From positions 1-64,000 of the forward strand of contig JACPUT010000018.1 of assembly GCA_016192145.1 (NCBI GenBank): a stretch of 64,000 nt of DNA, given 5' to 3'. The notes below the pieces were generated by a model. It was not told the DNA's origin. It was given only the letters and a program-made list of their open reading frames with translations, and did not search any database. The position numbers were made by a program, and so were the translations under genes. Origin of the DNA: Acidobacteriota bacterium. Lineage in GTDB: Bacteria > Acidobacteriota > Holophagae > Holophagales > Holophagaceae. Shown here in pieces: positions 20,901 through 28,958 of this stretch; the first letter of the stretch is position 1; the number at the start of each line of letters is the position of its first letter.

Positions 20901-23900
20901 TTGCCCCTTCGGATGTCTCGCACCTTTGGTGAAAGCGACCTCGTTGAAGGCCGGATCGTCGTGGGCTTCTATCACGACGGTGTTCAGTTGGCTCAAGGAG
21001 GGTCTGTACTGATGGGGCCACAGGGGGGAACCCTGGCTCAAGATGGGGTATCCCTCCAGTTCGGCACGGGCGCTTTTTCGGGCAGTACTCTCGTCCGTCT
21101 CACCGTGGATCCAGGGGATCCGTCCGCACTTTGGCCCGAAGCAACTGGACTCGGTACGATTGCGAAGTCTTTCCAAGTGGATATCGTTGGACAGCTTCTA
21201 CAAGGGCTCCAGCTAGGTGTGGCCGATCTGGGTACGCCCGCGCAGGTGCCGATCCTGGTGCAGCGGCGGGTGGTTCAAGGCCAGCGCGTGGTCGTGGCCG
21301 TAGGTTCCTTGGTGCAAGGCAATGGCGTGTGGGTGTTGAAGGTTGCCGAAGGTGGCAATCCCGTCTTGGATGGCGGCAGTTTCGCGGTGTTGGTCCCCAA
21401 CCAAAGCTGGGATTGGGTCTCTGGAGTAGCCGTTATGGATCCTGGGGTGGCCCAAGGGCTTAAGGCACGCATGGGCGCTGCCAAGACCTTGCGACTCGCA
21501 CCTGCCATTGCGGGTCAGGCTACACCGGTGGGCGACGCGATCATTGTGGCTGGATATCTGCCGGGTGTTTCAGGTGGGGAAGGGCGCTTTGCGGTGCCCG
21601 TATTCACATCCGCGGGTCCCGTGACTTTGCAAGGTCAGCGCTGGGACCTAGGGGTGACCGGTACGCTTGGTGTCCCTGTTCCTTCGGTAGGCAATCAGCT
21701 GAACTTGGCGACGGTTCCCTTTAGGATCGTGACCTTGCTTCCCTATGAAGGCTTTGAGGTCGGCACTGGCTCCGTGATGACTCTCCTTCTCTCAGGTCCA
21801 GCAGATGCGAACTCACTGGCGAATGTTCACCTTTACTTTGAACAAGCGACACTTTTTCAGCCGTCCACCAAGCAGGGCAAGGGTGCAAAAGTTCCGGCGG
21901 CATCAAAAACGAAGCGAGTGCCTTCTACGGGCAAGGCCAAAAAGCAGGTGCTTTCCCTACAGGATCCGGCGCCGGTGACCTTGGTCGAGTTGCCTATCCA
22001 CCGAAACCTATCACAGGATGGGAAGACGTTGTTGGTGGTGGCTGATCAGCCCTTGCCGTTGGGAAGCTCTTTCCAGCTTGTGGTGGATGGGCTCCAAGGG
22101 TTGAGTGGTGAAGTCGCCCCGAAGGTGATCCGACGCTTTCATACATCCGCGATCCCGACTAAGGGTTCCGTGGACTTCAGCCGAATCAAGCTGACCTACC
22201 CTGATGAAGCCTTCAATATCACGGCCACGATTCCCGTGGGGGCTGTGCCATCCAAGGCTGTGGTACAGATCGAAGCTTCCGCGATGGGCTCCGTGGGGAC
22301 AGGCACCATGGCTGAGGATCGGGACCTTGAGTTCACCCTCAAGGCTGCCCTTGGTGAACGATTGAAGGTCCGGGTCCAGCTTTACAGCGGCGAAGTCTTG
22401 GAAGGTTGGATTGGACGGTACGAAGCCAATGACGGTTCCGGCCGGGTCGTGATGGGCATGGATGGAGGAAGGGTTGAAGCTCCTGATGGAAGCGGGGCCG
22501 CAATCTCCCTTCCTGAAGGCGCGTTGGATGGGCCCGTGGAACTCCGAGTGGAACTGCTCACTGGAGTTCCTGACGAATTGGACCCCGAAGTTGCCCAACG
22601 CGAAAAAGTCGTTTCACGAATCCGGCTTTCTGGCGATCGCTTGGTGGAGTTGAAGAAGCGTCCCGTGATCGAGATGCCTGCCCCGGTCAACCCCAGCAGC
22701 CTTCAGCATGAGGCGGGCCTGGGGCCCTACGGGATCTTCTATGAGGTCAACGGATTTGAAGCCGATGGAACCCCGGCCGTCTTTTATGAGCTGAATGACA
22801 CCGCAGTTGTTGCGGAGGGGCGGCTCAGGTCCAAGGGAGGACTGCCGGATCTAGAATTAGGCACCGCCGCCAGCCTGCCCATGCCCAGGGGCCTGTCACG
22901 GGCACTAAAGGGGCGGGATGAATCCAGCGGGGGAGCCACCCCCACCAAGTCGGCCATCCAAAGGCCGGCGGTATCGAAGGAGCGCGCGTCTTTCGCTGCC
23001 TTCGGTGGCTTCGGGCTGTTGTCCGCCCTGAGCATCGATAGCGGGGAGCACTATCTCTACGGTGGTGCCTACATCACGGTGGGGGACCAGCCCCGTCAAC
23101 CGGCGAAGGGGGCGTATATCTTCGCATCGGCCCTCGGCGGATCCACCCCCAAGCGGGCGGGGCAAATGCTGGGCCGGACGAACCAACTCGGTCGTTACAT
23201 GTTCGCCAGTTCGCTTACGGGCGAACTGATACGCGGCGGGGCCCGGCTCCTGGGCGTGGATGCGGACTACGGAGTCACATCTACTTCGGTCGGCGTGCTC
23301 GCCTCGGGCAGCGGCGTGTTCGGCTCTGTGCTTCAGGCCTACCCCATGGATTTCTATGTGGACCCTAGCTTCATCGGAGATCGGGTCCCACCCTATGCGG
23401 AGCTGGGGTTCGAAGTGAAGGAAGCCTCGGGGAGCTTCATTCCCGTGGAGACGGCCAAGCCCGGCGACCGGCTCTACGCCGTGGTGAGGGCCAAGGACAA
23501 CAAGACCCCCGAACTGGAACTGAACTTGGACCTGTCCGTGGATGAGCGCCGACACCCGGCCTGTGCCTCCGGCTGCGGGGCGCATCCTGATTGGAACAGG
23601 ATGGAGGCCTTGGATCGGACGGATCAGCGGGGCCTCATCGGGTATCGCTTCCCCCTCGACGTGCCCTCGGTGGGGAGCCACGCCGTGCGCGTCCTCGCGA
23701 CGGATGTCGCGTGCAATCGGACGGAGGTGAGCCGGGAATTGGTGGTGTTCGCCTTCGAGGATGAGCCTGCGGAAATTCCAGGCCAGGCCCCGACGGCGAC
23801 CCTGAGGGTGGATCCGGATGCCTCGGCCACGCGTGCGGATTCTGCGGTGGGCCTGCGGTTTTCGGAACCCGTGACGGGTCTGGGGGCGGGAAGCCTCTTC

Positions 23901-26900
23901 CTGGAGTACCAGGAAAACGGCGCGTGGGTTCGCGAGACCGTCCGCATCTATGGTCCGGGCGGGGAATTGTCGTCGGGGCAACGCGCAGGGCAGGTGTTCT
24001 TCCGTTTGGGGGGGCGGCTGCGGGTGGGGACTAACTACCGGGTCAGTTGGACCGGGTCGGTCCAGGATGGAGAAAGCAATGGCCTGAAGGGCGAGTTCCC
24101 GACGTTTAAGACGGTGGGATACCGCGTGCATCCGACCCAGTCTGTGGAAGGTAAGACCTTGGGTCAGATCGTGGCCCTTGGGAGCCGGGCCTTCGTAGTG
24201 GAGACGGATCAGGCTACGGGAAGGACTAAGCTCGGGGAGTGGTACGTGAATGGAGGTACCTGGACCTTCCTCGGCGGATTCGGGCCCGGTTGGAATCAGG
24301 ACTTCGATGGGCATGGCATCGATAGCATCTCGGTGCATGAGGCGGTGCCCTTGGCGCCGGGGAACAACCAGCATCTCTTGCTGGTTACCACGAGTCCGCG
24401 TTACGGGGAGCATGAGCACCAGGCGGTGCTGTGGGGCTATAGCGTGTGCGCCAACGGGAATCCCCAACTTGCCTTCGCGGTTAGCCTTGGACCTGGGGCC
24501 AGCGGGTACAGCCCCAGCGTGGACTGCCGGGACGGCCTCATCGCGGTGGGGCGCCTGACCAGCTCGGTCCTGCTGATTGATGTGCAGAACGCGGTGATGG
24601 ACTGGTCTCAAATGAGCGCGGATCAACGATCCCTCGTGACCCGGCCCGGAGGCGCAAATCAGCGTGCGATCATTCAGTCCTTCTGGTTGGCCAACCCAGA
24701 GGACAAGACTTCGGGCCTGGGTGTGCTCTTTCCGGGCACCCACAAGATGGTTGGCCTGCTAACCAACCCGGCCGGGAAGGATCCCGCCTTCAACGTGGCG
24801 GTGGGCTATTCCCAGATCGACGGCAGCGAAGTGTCTCCGCTGTCGGGGCTTTCGACTTCGATCCACCCCATCGACGGTGCCATTTACACTCCGCAGCCTT
24901 CCTTTGTGGGCGGAGGCGCGTATGGCACGCCGGATTCGCGGGCCCACGAGACGGAAGGCCTGAATCCGACGATGGGGCTGAACCCCTTTCGGGTGATCTC
25001 GAACGCGACAGTGATCGAAAATGGCGAGGCGCGGCAGGCCACCCTGGTGGTGGGCTTGCACGTGGATCAGAAGAGATTGATCGTGGTGGACGTAAGCGAC
25101 CCAGCTTTGCCGAAGCAAATTGGGGAATGGTCGGCCCCTGCAGGGATGGAACTGGTGCGGAGCCGTGCAAATTTCCATTGGGACCGAGAGCTCGGGGTGT
25201 TGGGGCTCCTTGCTCGCAAGGAGGGCCAACCTCATTGGCTCGCATTCGATATTACGGAACCTTCCAACCTTCGCATCGTGGCCGATATTTTCCAGGAAGC
25301 CCAGAGCGGTGTTCTGCAAAACGGGGTTTGGCGCTTCACTCAAGTTCAAGGGGTATTGACGGTGGATCTGGGGTTGGGGGGCGATCCGTTGGTAGCTAGA
25401 AGAAGTGGGGGGCAGAATATCCTACCGGGGAGGGATGGGAAGCGAGGGATAGCAAGTCTTGCTCCTACCGTGGCGGTTTCGGTGACGGCATGCAGCAGCC
25501 CCGTTCGCATCATGGCTCCGGATACTTTGGTCTTGGACGACGAACCATCGATGAAGGTATTCAAGGAAAAGGTCCGTGCGGTAGTGATGAAAGGTGCCAA
25601 CGTCGATGAGGAGAAGACCGCTGCGGCCGAATTCCAATGGCAGGCCTTCTACTGGCATAAAACGGAGCAAGGTACGGACTACACGCTGAACTCTAAGGGC
25701 CAATGGGTCCAAATGCCCGCTCCGCCCTTCGTGCTGGAGGAGAGCTTCCCTCAGGCGGGCACCACCGCCGCCGCCAAAGGTGGCGCGTTCCCAGACGTGG
25801 ATTCCTTCTTTCGCATCAAGCTGAACGATAACTCCCGAAGAGGAGATCCCTTGCTGCAAGGTACGGACAGCCTCAGCGTGATACGGGGAGGCTACATCAC
25901 TCTCAAAGTTCAGGTGCCGGGCCTCGGGTCCGCGACGGAAAAGATCAAGGTGATCTCGATCGATCCTCCGAAACGTGCTGTGTTCGAGGAGTGCTCAAAG
26001 AGTGTGGATCCGTCCTACCGGGATGTGTTCCTGAAGATCCTATGCAAAGAATCCCAAGGCCAATTCTGGAATCGACCAACCCTCAAATTGGCCGCCAATG
26101 TGACGAAAAAAACCGGGAAGAAATCCTTCAGTTGGAAGCGGGAATGGACCCAGACCCAAGGCTTCACCGTCATGAACACCAGTCATGGAGATGGGGGCAT
26201 GGGCCTGACCCAGGTCACCAAGGGATATGGCCAGATCTCCGATCTCGTGCGTTCGAATGTCCTATGGAACTGGAAGGACAACATCCGCCTGGGGACCGGG
26301 ATCCTGGAGGAGAAATTGGCCTTCACCCGGAATCAATACCGGGAGCTTGAGGAATGGTTGAACCGGTTCGCCCTTCCGGCCCTGAACGAATACCGGAAGA
26401 GCCAAGGCCTACATGCCCTGGATGGAATTTCACTCCCTCCCCTTTCGGATGAACAAATTTTGTTCAATGCCATTCGTGGGTATAATGGTTGGCAAAACAA
26501 AGACTTCTCATATCCTCTGGATTTCCGGCCAGACGAAAAAGATTTGATCGGCATTAATCGAGGGTTCGAATTCCTTCCTGGTTTCGTGCCTCTCCCCAAG
26601 CCCACGCCCTACCAGGCTGTTCCTTCGGGCTCCTGCGCCTACTACGTAGTGGACAAAAACGGGAAGAAACGAAAGATTACCGAAAGCCCCTGCCGGACAC
26701 CCTTCGACTACACGGCTAAGGCAGTGGTCCAGATCTTCCCCGTCAGCGATCCCGCCATCAAGCGGGGGATCGTGATCTGGCTGGACAAGGAATCCGAGCC
26801 CTGGTTAAAGCGCAATGGCTACAAGACAAATCCAGCCTACCCCTTCCAGGTGCTCAACAAGAACGGGGAAGACTGCACCGAGAATCACACTCAAGACGAC

Positions 26901-26963
26901 AAGATCAAGGCCATTCTGGGCGAAGCGGCCGTGCTCAAATCCAAGAAAAAGCCCAACAAATAA
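14967..26963 (+). CDS. Giant exported protein (about 3998 aa): vWA-like head, Ig repeats, C-terminal lytic transglycosylase-like domain
   Basis: The signal peptide covers residues about 1-27 (WLLSLWVTLGVLAPIAA). An acidic/His cluster lies near 94-115, followed by a vWA-like region containing GLVIVVSDGWG. From about residue 438 to 1285 there are ten Ig-like repeats of about 85 residues, each opening like APVITLDTP and closing like ATDAAGNSG. More divergent Ig modules follow. SbsA-like segments lie near 2255 and 2942, a Lys-rich linker near 2300-2330, and a propeller-like stretch with LIVVDVSDPALPKQIGEW near 3370. The C-terminus has SLT-type motifs: CKESQGQFW (Glu at about 3695), GGMGLTQ (about 3744) and RGYNGW (about 3836). 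The start is a GTG-ATG doublet at 14964/14967. Peptidoglycan cleavage is inferred from the motifs; the remainder looks structural. Confidence 0.85.
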   Translation: MLSKHNWYRWLLSLWVTLGVLAPIAAHDHSCLPAAGRRWAVLVIEDHPGMREVVWDPAFTSTAFQGAFRPDHRYALRTTGTPALIDLGCWDESFHYGEDHCGEHEGEDDSERDDHSGGSVVNVSWTGDRKGVILKIGGKSTWLPMLGVWNSKGTPAGTYRGAYLNWLLQNRPTTPSIPKETRWQRLQRGANALATQLLTRSGGAPEFRIEGIGASGRLLIPPGEGLPAAQGAVSRMAPAAKGYALKDSLNGVVDMVRDLKTRGGCQPGLVIVVSDGWGLGSSCATGSIYENQAQYPVLQQQASAIAATAQAAVWAWDVEGAGLWNGVLATKGMGLSFDGDAVTSLQASIKSWMQGMGQPPQVRLSLDQPALTRFSQATLTITVDRPLSSATLNGQPISIAALTTQLPQTLKEGLNTFTVTVQTPCGTNQASLTVTLDSSAPKILLDQAPPALTNQTTLRLSGKVDDPASILTLNGVLTALDPQGRFAMDASLAIEGDNPLAFRAVDAAGNEGRLELHVQLDSLAPVITLSSPEEGLITRDEHLDVVGHVDDSHAQVQVNGQVVTVKPDGVFTAPVTLPEGPMEIRVTAADVAGNQGVATRHLTVDRTAPRITLDQSIPVLVAKAQIHLAGSVDDPSATFMLNDQPIALNAQGQFTVDVPLVEGPNPLSFRATDAAGNEGALEGSTTRDMTPPVLMLVTPAEGQRVNTAQVQLVGQVDDPMAMVTVNGQAVVPVGGAFSFTATPPEGPFSFAVMAVDPAGNNTAAIRNVLIDRSGPVISLVRPVPSLTNQLVLVLQGTVNDPTASLTLDGIAVPLDGNGAFSVEVALAEGANTFHFAALDPTGNPGALDAATIRDTVAPVITLDTPANGLMTNQGTLLVQGRVDDASARFTFNGNGVTLDAQGGFSATWALPLNGINNLTLQATDAAGNSGSLGIAVLRDAVPPKVTLTAPAEGFSTRAATIQVEGQVDKPNVQVSVNGVGAILDANGYFVATLAPSEGSYPIQATAVDVAGNSGSATRTILVDRTAPVITLSQGIPALVNTDALGLGGFVDDLKATLTLNGKAVVLDPAGKFMVTASLPAEGVNTISFEATDLVGNVGSLSLSTLRDMAPPVVKILTPQDGSGTNAHTLLAKGTLDDVSASLTVQGTAVSVGSDGTWETTVSAAKEGVLSIKAEATDTAGNKVKAVVYAAFDWTPPTIAWANPTPAEKSQLISPDVSAAVVISEPAIIAINGQSARMEANDAVGAPFIAHADVRLQEGHMVIEAEAVDRAGNKASIFRLLDVGLTKPTLQVSAPSFLPDGTYRTGNPGVQLSGKVVADDLLRPIALALNGESISLDSAGNFSVPVTLQVGLNPVHLVATTSLGQNVSKDYTITRLAGTGDSGDPKTLGVQIDWPLDGFATGSASMAVRGRVRQAGLQVQVNGVTTVVDPLSLTFTQNLTLVPGANTIQAFAQATDGRTTAAQVTGRYLQPGSASYHWDLPGNGASVKVRQIQITGQADQPGIIGIVVNGVPMSLADGRFTGTITLPSKGRNALLMEVRTLAGESRTERRDVSFQPELPRILLSAPDAARPGQEITIGVQADGGTQLQAVDLSWDGRLLGRLVTPFAPIKATIPADALVGSKLLVEALATDLQGEQVTARTSVTVYGQGALLVEAFDDRTGLLLKEGVATVEGGESRPLDASGRATLATALPTSWVQIQKAGMVPVWRLAGLKVGGVEAVVDARLTPMDAAQSAGPASFVGTFAKVLTLTLPSGTLPQETQVSATPLSTQGLPALLPQGWSAVSAWWLDAQDQAFLTPSGTGSLSRGALAVLPADTRYTWVRWDSGRHEWVTLAAGLTSGQLGSLPIPTTGGYALIVSDLGSVAPPSPEVGVGLQGYLGAAWRDGLQAAGSVNPSTLPTVEAIHGARATAELRLGFANGDPIPSGNVLQADLLESYTLVSAGVIEPNGTTQDAVASRWMLEVVDGQPQVTGAGDGLGLRLPLRMSRTFGESDLVEGRIVVGFYHDGVQLAQGGSVLMGPQGGTLAQDGVSLQFGTGAFSGSTLVRLTVDPGDPSALWPEATGLGTIAKSFQVDIVGQLLQGLQLGVADLGTPAQVPILVQRRVVQGQRVVVAVGSLVQGNGVWVLKVAEGGNPVLDGGSFAVLVPNQSWDWVSGVAVMDPGVAQGLKARMGAAKTLRLAPAIAGQATPVGDAIIVAGYLPGVSGGEGRFAVPVFTSAGPVTLQGQRWDLGVTGTLGVPVPSVGNQLNLATVPFRIVTLLPYEGFEVGTGSVMTLLLSGPADANSLANVHLYFEQATLFQPSTKQGKGAKVPAASKTKRVPSTGKAKKQVLSLQDPAPVTLVELPIHRNLSQDGKTLLVVADQPLPLGSSFQLVVDGLQGLSGEVAPKVIRRFHTSAIPTKGSVDFSRIKLTYPDEAFNITATIPVGAVPSKAVVQIEASAMGSVGTGTMAEDRDLEFTLKAALGERLKVRVQLYSGEVLEGWIGRYEANDGSGRVVMGMDGGRVEAPDGSGAAISLPEGALDGPVELRVELLTGVPDELDPEVAQREKVVSRIRLSGDRLVELKKRPVIEMPAPVNPSSLQHEAGLGPYGIFYEVNGFEADGTPAVFYELNDTAVVAEGRLRSKGGLPDLELGTAASLPMPRGLSRALKGRDESSGGATPTKSAIQRPAVSKERASFAAFGGFGLLSALSIDSGEHYLYGGAYITVGDQPRQPAKGAYIFASALGGSTPKRAGQMLGRTNQLGRYMFASSLTGELIRGGARLLGVDADYGVTSTSVGVLASGSGVFGSVLQAYPMDFYVDPSFIGDRVPPYAELGFEVKEASGSFIPVETAKPGDRLYAVVRAKDNKTPELELNLDLSVDERRHPACASGCGAHPDWNRMEALDRTDQRGLIGYRFPLDVPSVGSHAVRVLATDVACNRTEVSRELVVFAFEDEPAEIPGQAPTATLRVDPDASATRADSAVGLRFSEPVTGLGAGSLFLEYQENGAWVRETVRIYGPGGELSSGQRAGQVFFRLGGRLRVGTNYRVSWTGSVQDGESNGLKGEFPTFKTVGYRVHPTQSVEGKTLGQIVALGSRAFVVETDQATGRTKLGEWYVNGGTWTFLGGFGPGWNQDFDGHGIDSISVHEAVPLAPGNNQHLLLVTTSPRYGEHEHQAVLWGYSVCANGNPQLAFAVSLGPGASGYSPSVDCRDGLIAVGRLTSSVLLIDVQNAVMDWSQMSADQRSLVTRPGGANQRAIIQSFWLANPEDKTSGLGVLFPGTHKMVGLLTNPAGKDPAFNVAVGYSQIDGSEVSPLSGLSTSIHPIDGAIYTPQPSFVGGGAYGTPDSRAHETEGLNPTMGLNPFRVISNATVIENGEARQATLVVGLHVDQKRLIVVDVSDPALPKQIGEWSAPAGMELVRSRANFHWDRELGVLGLLARKEGQPHWLAFDITEPSNLRIVADIFQEAQSGVLQNGVWRFTQVQGVLTVDLGLGGDPLVARRSGGQNILPGRDGKRGIASLAPTVAVSVTACSSPVRIMAPDTLVLDDEPSMKVFKEKVRAVVMKGANVDEEKTAAAEFQWQAFYWHKTEQGTDYTLNSKGQWVQMPAPPFVLEESFPQAGTTAAAKGGAFPDVDSFFRIKLNDNSRRGDPLLQGTDSLSVIRGGYITLKVQVPGLGSATEKIKVISIDPPKRAVFEECSKSVDPSYRDVFLKILCKESQGQFWNRPTLKLAANVTKKTGKKSFSWKREWTQTQGFTVMNTSHGDGGMGLTQVTKGYGQISDLVRSNVLWNWKDNIRLGTGILEEKLAFTRNQYRELEEWLNRFALPALNEYRKSQGLHALDGISLPPLSDEQILFNAIRGYNGWQNKDFSYPLDFRPDEKDLIGINRGFEFLPGFVPLPKPTPYQAVPSGSCAYYVVDKNGKKRKITESPCRTPFDYTAKAVVQIFPVSDPAIKRGIVIWLDKESEPWLKRNGYKTNPAYPFQVLNKNGEDCTENHTQDDKIKAILGEAAVLKSKKKPNK

Positions 26964-26989
26964 CGACCAGTCTTGAAGGAGGAGGAATC

Positions 26990-27988
26990 ATGAAAACGTT
27001 GATGCTTCGATGCCTGATGGGCCTGACCTTGATTCTGGGCGCTCCAGGGCGTGGGCTCCAGGCTCAAACCGTCATGGAAGATGAAATCCATTACGGGAAG
27101 GAACACCAGGTGCGAATCAGGAACAACTTCCCCGAGGTGTTCATTTCCGTAGAAATTAAATCTGGGGAGCTAATCAAGAAAATCACGAGGGAAGATATTC
27201 GCAAAGACCTCAAAACCCGCCGCGCCCACTCACACATTTATGAAGATCAGAACGCGATCACAAGGTTCCAAATTCTCGATTTCAAAGATGAAGAACCTGG
27301 GGCGGATCGATACTTGGCCTTCGCTGTCCAACTTAACGGACCCTCTCGATTCCCCCAGTTTTCAGTTTACACATGGAACTTGGATTTACCCGATAATAGC
27401 CTGATCGCATGGGATGGGTTTTTTGCATCCAGTATCGGATCAAGCGGATTAAGTCCGAGCTGCGATTATGTCTACTACGAGGTAGAAACGAACAATAACA
27501 TTTTTTCTCCCGAATTACGGTTTGTGAGGATCCAGCTTGAGGCTTGGCAGGACCCGAAGGAGGTCGAGGACGGTCTAGTGTATACATTTCCAGACGAATA
27601 TGACGTGAATTGGTCTGAAGGTGTCCTGAACTGCACCATTGCGGAGTACTCGATCGAAACAGCCTCGAATGGCCATGAGGTGCTTCGGATGAAGAAAAAA
27701 TTCACAGAAACAATTTTTGATTGGGAAGATGCACGAGCTCCGGATCCCGCCTATGAATCCATTCATGACGTGGTTTTCGATCTCACCGAGGGCAAGTATC
27801 TGGTGGGGCCTTTCAACCCGGTGAGCGTGGGTGGTGTAATCCTTAAACCCGCAAAGGCCCTGCCCACTAAAGGCCTCAGTCTTCAAGGCTGGGACAGTTG
27901 GCGCAATCGACAACAGCAATCGGCCCATCGTGCCAAATCCAAGAAAGTGCGAAAGCTCAAATCCAAGTCAAAGGTGGCGAAGTCCTGA
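26990..27988 (+). CDS. Exported 332-aa protein of unknown family, third gene of the giant locus
   Basis: A strong ribosome-binding site (AAGGAGGAGG) precedes the ATG, 26 bp after the preceding stop, so co-translation with the giant transglycosylase-like protein is likely. Residues 1-26 form a clear signal peptide ending near GLQAQ. The mature part is acidic and aromatic-rich. It has four cysteines or fewer, no HExxH or other catalytic motif, and a very basic tail from about residue 310 (KSKKVRKLKSKSKVAKS). The giant protein upstream ends in a similar Lys-rich run (KSKKKPNK). I recognise no family. Position and export make it a candidate periplasmic immunity or partner protein of the C-terminal peptidoglycan domain. 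This is inference; no sequence match supports it. Confidence 0.8.
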   Translation: MKTLMLRCLMGLTLILGAPGRGLQAQTVMEDEIHYGKEHQVRIRNNFPEVFISVEIKSGELIKKITREDIRKDLKTRRAHSHIYEDQNAITRFQILDFKDEEPGADRYLAFAVQLNGPSRFPQFSVYTWNLDLPDNSLIAWDGFFASSIGSSGLSPSCDYVYYEVETNNNIFSPELRFVRIQLEAWQDPKEVEDGLVYTFPDEYDVNWSEGVLNCTIAEYSIETASNGHEVLRMKKKFTETIFDWEDARAPDPAYESIHDVVFDLTEGKYLVGPFNPVSVGGVILKPAKALPTKGLSLQGWDSWRNRQQQSAHRAKSKKVRKLKSKSKVAKS

Positions 27989-28096
27989 AGACGACCTTCG
28001 CAACGCCACCATTGAATTTCGGTAGTATGCCCTTCGGTGAACCTGATGGTCGAGCCATAAGATTCAAAGTGGGCGATGCTCGGGGCGCGCACCAAG

Positions 28097-28291
28097 ATGG
28101 GTGATGTGAAGCGACCCAAGAAAAAGCACCCCGAACTGCGAAAATCCCCGATTGTCGACTGGGCCAAGCTGGCCATGGTCGATGACGGGATTGCCGCAGT
28201 CTTCTTGGAGGAACAGCGCTAGGGGGAAGCAGTCCCCGACGAAGGGCCAACGTCCCCCGCTGACGATGTTGACCTTTCCAAGATGACGTAA
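28097..28291 (+). pseudogene. Small basic reading frame interrupted by an in-frame stop
   Basis: From the ATG at 28097 a 41-residue peptide runs to a TAG at 28220 (it begins MGDVKRPKKKHPELRKSP and ends AAVFLEEQR). The same frame then continues for 22 codons to a TAA, with a protein-like acidic tail (ADDVDLSKMT). An upstream in-frame ATG at 28076 is also possible. It is either a short gene or the remains of a 64-residue one. No family is recognised. Confidence 0.3.
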
Positions 28292-28408
28292 AGCCGATTC
28301 CAGCTATCCGTACGCGCGTCATCTGATTCCAAGGGTGGCAGGTTCAATTCCACTGAACACCTTACAGGGACGGATGGATTCTGACGGTCCTCTGGGCTTG
28401 TAGATCCG

Positions 28409-28636
28409 ATGAGGAGCGACGTGGCAGTTTGGCAGGCAACCTTCTTCTTGGTTTCTCGCGGGGCGCTGAGGGCTGCTGGCGAACGCCCGGTGAACTTGGA
28501 TGAGGGCTGGTGGGAACCTCGGGTTTCACAAGAGGTCGCCTTCGCATTGGATAAGCGCCTTCGCGAGGAATTTCAATCCTTCATCCAGCGAGTCGGCTCC
28601 AGAGGCTCGGGCAACCTCCCTGAAAGAGCGCGATGA
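28409..28636 (+). CDS. Hypothetical 75-aa frame, possible gene remnant
   Basis: A short frame with protein-like composition (LDEGWWEPRVSQEVAFAL followed by a charged helix). Its stop overlaps the start of the next frame as ATGA at 28633-28636, the pattern of translationally coupled genes. There is no clear ribosome-binding site and no known family. It lies in a 1.5-kb region of apparent gene debris. Confidence 0.25.
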   Translation: MRSDVAVWQATFFLVSRGALRAAGERPVNLDEGWWEPRVSQEVAFALDKRLREEFQSFIQRVGSRGSGNLPERAR

Positions 28637-28695
28637 CCAAGGCCTATGATGAAGAGGCCAAGCGAAGGACAGTTAACATAGGTAAATGCATATAA
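28633..28695 (+). pseudogene. Truncated gene start cut off by the 180-bp repeat
   Basis: MTKAYDEEAKRRTVN reads like the N-terminus of a soluble protein. It is coupled by ATGA to the frame before it. It runs into the first copy of the 180-bp repeat (from 28679) and stops five codons later. The sequence suggests that insertion of the repeat truncated a gene. The original product is unknown. Confidence 0.3.
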
Positions 28696-28858
28696 AACAA
28701 TAAATGGTCGCCGCGGCAGACTATGGTTCCAAAACCGCACATGGCGACACACTATGGTTCTCGCTACGGCGGAATAAAGGGAAGGGGGCGGTTCAAACCG
28801 CCCCCTTCGACGACAGACTTTCGTTCCTCACGGCGCCAAACTATGGTTCCACGTCACA
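28679..28858. repeat. 180-bp interspersed repeat, copy A, with a perfect 13-bp hairpin
   Basis: It starts with TAGGTAA, carries several copies of the motif ACTATGGTTC (28719-28860), and ends in GTCACA. A perfect stem of 13 bp with a 2-nt loop lies at 28781-28808. A second, diverged copy lies at 29369-29547. Downstream of copy A the motif also occurs inverted (GTGGAACCATAA at 28871-28882). Clustered short repeats at an end resemble IS21-type termini, but no transposase is present. Confidence 0.6.
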
Positions 28859-28958
28859 CCTGTTTGTGAAGTGGAACCATAATTTGTCGCGAACGACACA
28901 CTATGGTTCTTCCACGCCACTGGCGACAGGAATTGGGCTTGGGGCCCAATCCATCTGA

